This document shows, piece after piece, positions 60,912 to 64,000 of a stretch of 64,000 nt of DNA. Source of the DNA: PFJX01 sp040751755 (GTDB lineage Bacteria; Pseudomonadota; Gammaproteobacteria; Burkholderiales; Thiobacillaceae); NCBI GenBank assembly GCA_040751755.1, contig JBFMHC010000015.1, positions 1 through 64,000 on the forward strand, read 5' to 3'. Under the pieces are notes generated by a model. The model was not told the DNA's origin, made no database searches, and saw nothing but the letters and a program-made list of their open reading frames with translations. A program made the translations under genes and the position numbers. The number at the start of each line of letters is the position of its first letter. The first letter of the stretch is position 1.

Positions 60912-62201
60912 TCAGGCCTTGGCGAGGGCGCGGTCGAGGATGGCCAGGGCCTCGTCGAACACCGCGTCCTCGGTGGTTAGGGGGTAGAGGAAGCGCACCA
61001 CGTTGCCGTACACGCCGCAGGTGAGCAGGATCAGGCCCTCCTCCAGGGCGGCCTGCTGCACGCGCTTCACGGCCTCGGGCGAGGGCTCGCCGGTGGCAGG
61101 GTCGAAGAACTCCGCCGCCACCATGGAGCCGAGGCCGCGCACCTCCTTCAGCGCCGGCACCTGGGCCTGGGCGGCCTTGAGACGGGCGATGAGCCGCTCG
61201 CCCAGCACGTTGGAGCGCTCGACCAGGCCCTCCTTGAGGATCACGTCGATCACCGCGTGCGCGGCGGCGATGGCGAGGGGGTTGCCGGCGTAGGTGCCAC
61301 CCAGGCCGCCGGGGGCCGGGCCGTCCATGACCTCCGCCTTGCCGCACACGGCCGACAAAGTCATGCCGCCGGCCATGCTCTTGGCCAGGGTCATGATGTC
61401 CGGCAGGACGTCGTAATGCTCGGCGGCGAACAGCCTGCCGGTGCGGCCGAAGCCAGTCTGCACCTCGTCGTAGATCAGCAGGATGCCGTGCTCGTCGCAG
61501 GTCTGGCGCAAGGCACGCATCAGCTCCGGCGGCGCCACGTAGAAGCCGCCCTCGCCCTGCACCGGCTCGACGATGATGGCGGCGACGCGCTTGGGATCGA
61601 CGTCCGCCTTGAACAGGGCCTGCAGGCCGTGCAGCGCGTCCTCGACGCTGACGCCGTGCACCGGCATCGGGAACGGCAGGTGGTAGATCTCCGCCGGGAA
61701 GGGGCCGAAGCCAACCTTGTAGGGCACCACCTTGCCGGTGAGCGCGCAGCCCATCATGGTGCGGCCGTGGAAACCGCCGGAGAAGGCGATGATGCCGGAG
61801 CGGCCGGTGCTGGCGCGGGCGATCTTGATCGCGTTCTCCACCGCCTCGGCGCCGCTGGAGAAGAAGGCGGTCTTCTTCGCGTAGTCGCCGGGGGTAAGGG
61901 CGTTGATGCGCTCGGCCAGGCTGACGTAGCTCTCATACGGCAGCACCTGGTAGCAGGTGTGGGTGAAGCGCTGCAACTGCTCCTCGACGGCCGCGACCAG
62001 GGCCGGGTGGCGGTGGCCGGTGTTGAGCACGGCGATGCCGCCGGCGAAGTCGATGTAGCGCCGCCCCTCCACGTCCCAGACCTCGGCGTTCTCGGCGCGG
62101 TCGATGAAGAAGCTGGCCATCACGCCGATGCCGCGCGGGGTGGCGGCGAGGCGGCGCTGGTGCAGGTCGGCGTTGCTGGGCTGTCCGGTTTTTGCATTCA
62201 T
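60912..62201 (-). CDS. gabT: 4-aminobutyrate aminotransferase
   Basis: This 429-residue class III aminotransferase converts GABA and 2-oxoglutarate to succinate semialdehyde and glutamate. SSGAEAVENAIKIAR binds PLP phosphate, YDEVQTGFGRTG holds the PLP-contacting Asp, and the Schiff-base Lys is in MTLAKSMAGGM. GGTYAGNPLAIAAA is typical of GabT. The start at 62201 gives the usual N-terminus; the frame continues upstream as a shadow of the dehydrogenase gene. It is between the puuC-like gene and glnT. Confidence 0.94.
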   Translation of the reverse strand: MNAKTGQPSNADLHQRRLAATPRGIGVMASFFIDRAENAEVWDVEGRRYIDFAGGIAVLNTGHRHPALVAAVEEQLQRFTHTCYQVLPYESYVSLAERINALTPGDYAKKTAFFSSGAEAVENAIKIARASTGRSGIIAFSGGFHGRTMMGCALTGKVVPYKVGFGPFPAEIYHLPFPMPVHGVSVEDALHGLQALFKADVDPKRVAAIIVEPVQGEGGFYVAPPELMRALRQTCDEHGILLIYDEVQTGFGRTGRLFAAEHYDVLPDIMTLAKSMAGGMTLSAVCGKAEVMDGPAPGGLGGTYAGNPLAIAAAHAVIDVILKEGLVERSNVLGERLIARLKAAQAQVPALKEVRGLGSMVAAEFFDPATGEPSPEAVKRVQQAALEEGLILLTCGVYGNVVRFLYPLTTEDAVFDEALAILDRALAKA

Positions 62202-62224
62202 GATGCGATTCCTTGCTCGGCGCC

Positions 62225-63721
62225 TTACTTGAGGCGGATCCAGGTGGTCTTCAGTTCGGTGTACTTGTCGAAGGCGTGCAGCGATTTGTCGCGCCCGTTG
62301 CCCGACTGCTTGAAGCCGCCGAACGGCACGGTGATGTCGTCCTCGTCGTAGCTGTTGACGTGCACGGTGCCGGCGCGCAGGGCGCGCGCCACCAGGTGGG
62401 CCCGGGAGATGTCGCGCGTCCACACCGCGGCGGCGAGGCCGTAGTTCGTGTCGTTGGCGATGCGGATGGCCTCTTCCTGGGTGTCGAAGGCGATGATCGA
62501 CAGCACCGGGCCGAAGATCTCCTCGCAGGCGATGGTCATGTCGTTGGTCACGTCGGCGAAGATGGTCGGCGCCACGTAGTAGCCGCCCGATTCGGGACGC
62601 ATCTGCATGCCGCCGCAGCACAGGCGCGCGCCCTGCCGCTTGCCGCTCTCGATGTAGCGCAGCACGTTCTCCATCTGGCCCTGGTCGACCAGGGCGCCCA
62701 TGGCGGTGTCCGGGTCGAGCGGGTCGCCGGGGGTGTGCCGGGGCGAGTACTGCTTCAGCTTCTCGACGAACGCGTCGTGGATGGACCGCTCCACCAGCAG
62801 GCGCGAGGGCGCGTTGCAGCTCTCGCCCTGGTTGTAGAAGATGGAACCGGCCGCCGCCGCCACCGCCTGGTCCAGGTCCGGGCAGTCGGCGAACACGATG
62901 TTGGGGGACTTGCCGCCCAGCTCGCACCAGGCGCGCTTGAGGTTGCTCTCGCCGGCCATGATCTGGATCCGCTTGCCCACGGCGGTGGAGCCGGTGAAGG
63001 CGATGCAGTCCACGTCCATGTGCAGGGCCAGGGGCGAGCCCGCCTCCGGGCCGAAGCCGGGTACCACGTTGAGCACGCCGGCGGGGATGCCCGCCTCCAG
63101 CGCCAGGTCGCCCAGGCGCAGGGCGGTGAGCGGCGACTTCTCCGAGGGCTTGAGCACCACGCTGTTGCCGGCGGCCAGGGCCGGGGCGATCTTCCACGAG
63201 GCCATCAGCAGCGGGTAGTTCCAGGGCACCACGGCCCCCACCACGCCGATCGGCTCGCGCGTGACCAGGGCCAGGGTGTGGTCCGGGGTCGGCGCGATCT
63301 CGTCGTAGATCTTGTCGACCGCCTCGCCGAACCAGCGCAGGGTGTTGGCGGTGGCGGGCACGTCGGTGCTCAGGCTGGCGCCGATCGGCTTGCCCATGTC
63401 CAGGGTCTCCAGCAGGGCCAGCTCCTCGCGGTTCGCCAGCACCAGATCGGCGAAGCGGATCAGGGCCTGCTTGCGCTCGCGCGGCGACTGGCCGGCCCAG
63501 CGGCGGTCCGCGAAGGCGGCGCGCGCGGCGGCAACCGCGCGGTCCACGTCGGCGGCCTGGCAGCGCGCCACGTCGGCGAGCTTGCGCCCGTCCACGGGCG
63601 ACAGGCACTCGAAGGTACCGCCGTCGGCGGCGTCGACGCGCCGGCCGTCGATCAGCGCGCGCCCGTCGATACGCACGGCGGCGGCGCGTTCATGCCATCC
63701 GGTCTTGGTCATTTCCGTCAT
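62225..63721 (-). CDS. puuC: Aldehyde dehydrogenase, PuuC-type (gamma-glutamyl-aminobutyraldehyde)
   Basis: This 498-residue NAD(P)-dependent dehydrogenase has the NAD motif FTGSTAVGKRIQ, the catalytic Glu in CELGGKSP, and the catalytic Cys in FYNQGESCNAPSRL. It resembles PuuC, which oxidises gamma-glutamyl-gamma-aminobutyraldehyde in putrescine breakdown. The ATG at 63721 is preferred because GAGG lies eight bases upstream; the ATG at 63727 is too close to it. It lies between gabD and gabT. Other omega-aldehydes are possible substrates. Confidence 0.87.
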   Translation of the reverse strand: MTEMTKTGWHERAAAVRIDGRALIDGRRVDAADGGTFECLSPVDGRKLADVARCQAADVDRAVAAARAAFADRRWAGQSPRERKQALIRFADLVLANREELALLETLDMGKPIGASLSTDVPATANTLRWFGEAVDKIYDEIAPTPDHTLALVTREPIGVVGAVVPWNYPLLMASWKIAPALAAGNSVVLKPSEKSPLTALRLGDLALEAGIPAGVLNVVPGFGPEAGSPLALHMDVDCIAFTGSTAVGKRIQIMAGESNLKRAWCELGGKSPNIVFADCPDLDQAVAAAAGSIFYNQGESCNAPSRLLVERSIHDAFVEKLKQYSPRHTPGDPLDPDTAMGALVDQGQMENVLRYIESGKRQGARLCCGGMQMRPESGGYYVAPTIFADVTNDMTIACEEIFGPVLSIIAFDTQEEAIRIANDTNYGLAAAVWTRDISRAHLVARALRAGTVHVNSYDEDDITVPFGGFKQSGNGRDKSLHAFDKYTELKTTWIRLK

Positions 63722-63753
63722 GGTCATTTCCTCACTCTCACATCGCGCCCGGC

Positions 63754-64000
63754 TTACAGCCCGGCCATGGCGACGTACTTGATCTCCAGGTATTCGTCGA
63801 TGCCGTGGTGCGAGCCCTCGCGCCCCAGGCCGGACTGCTTGACGCCGCCGAACGGCGCCACCTCGTTCGAGATGATCCCGGTGTTCACACCCACCATGCC
63901 GTACTCCAGGGCCTCGGCGACGCGCCAGATGCGGCCGATGTCGCGGCTGTAGAAGTAGGAGGCGAGGCCGAACTCGGTGCGGTTGGCCAGCTCGATCACC
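63754..64000 (-). CDS. gabD: Succinate-semialdehyde dehydrogenase, C-terminal part (cut by window edge)
   Basis: The last 81 residues of an aldehyde dehydrogenase are visible, and the frame runs off the right end. RTEFGLASYFYSRDIGRIWRV, VGVNTGIISNEVAPFGGVKQSGLGREGS and the closing DEYLEIKYVAMAGL match GabD closely. It would take the semialdehyde made by GabT to succinate. It lies 32 bp before the puuC-like gene and is the first visible gene of the operon. Confidence 0.92.
   Translation of the reverse strand, partial: VIELANRTEFGLASYFYSRDIGRIWRVAEALEYGMVGVNTGIISNEVAPFGGVKQSGLGREGSHHGIDEYLEIKYVAMAGL

Noticed and set aside
60912..63608. An 898-codon frame ending in gabT
   Set aside because: The first half is low-complexity and lies over the puuC-like gene in another frame; gabT starts at 62201.

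Overview
The window is a high-GC stretch of bacterial chromosome with dense, mostly housekeeping gene content. DUF2863, a CNP1-like protein, a family 5 UDGb, the uvrC-pgsA-tRNA order and the general sequence character point to a betaproteobacterium. The cbbQ/cbbO pair, a PPi-dependent phosphofructokinase and a proton-pumping pyrophosphatase suggest an autotroph or methylotroph, for example in Nitrosomonadales. This placement is an inference from gene content only. There is no rRNA, CRISPR array, integrase or recognisable IS transposase.

Layout. 1-1.3 kb: end of a lower-GC polysaccharide region with a WecA-type transferase. 1.4-5.4 kb: a small exported protein, then cbbQ-cbbO and a 95-aa ORF. 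5.5-12.7 kb: an OmpA-type protein with an unusual 13-residue repeat, then a pyrophosphate/adenylate module (hppA, 73-aa ORF, PPi-PFK, 121-aa ORF, adk) and kdsB. 12.8-14.1 kb: a membrane diguanylate cyclase. 14.1-23.4 kb: a cobalamin block with cobQ-U-T-C-S, btuF and riboswitch-led btuB-C-D. 23.5-26.6 kb: a CNP1-like protein and a rubrerythrin / Fe-S oxidoreductase / DUF3501 operon behind a control region with two perfect inverted repeats. 26.6-31.4 kb: yajC-secD-secF plus an SMP-30-like protein and DedA. 31.5-36.5 kb: a MASE1 sensor kinase and FixJ-type regulator, a MarR regulator, a TM-helix channel-like protein and a Kef-type antiporter. 36.5-41.2 kb: tgt, a DUF192 protein, rhlE and queA. 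41.2-46.5 kb: tRNA-Leu(CAA), an EI24 protein, acpS, nagZ, a CDF exporter, DUF2863, UDGb and a tautomerase. 46.5-54.6 kb: uvrC, pgsA, tRNA-Gly, tRNA-Cys, groES-groEL, argS, a SPOR protein, a DsbA-like protein and tRNA-Leu(UAA). 54.6-58.3 kb: an XRE-cupin regulator divergent from a beta-alanine aminotransferase and mmsA. 58.4-59.2 kb: a small lower-GC pair (GNAT, 89-aa ORF). 59.2-64 kb: a minus-strand polyamine/GABA operon (gabD partial, puuC-like, gabT, glnT-like, SMR transporter).

How the genes work together. The cobalamin genes supply uptake (BtuB, BtuC, BtuD, BtuF) and nucleotide-loop assembly (CobU, CobT, CobC, CobS) plus corrin amidation (CobQ). The right end can turn putrescine or GABA into succinate and beta-alanine into acetyl-CoA. 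HppA and PPi-PFK both use pyrophosphate, and Adk sits just upstream of them.

The points most worth a second look are: the 12-unit, 13-residue D/N-P repeat in the OmpA-type protein; a DsbA-like protein whose CPHC motif reads CPHY; a family of GC-rich palindromic repeats inserted in frame into at least four enzyme genes, with two inverted copies in one; two ancestral synteny groups (queA-tgt-yajC-secDF and uvrC-pgsA-tRNA-Gly-Cys-Leu) pulled apart by inserted blocks; the two operator-like palindromes before rubrerythrin; and the pyrophosphate module with its two uncharacterised small ORFs.
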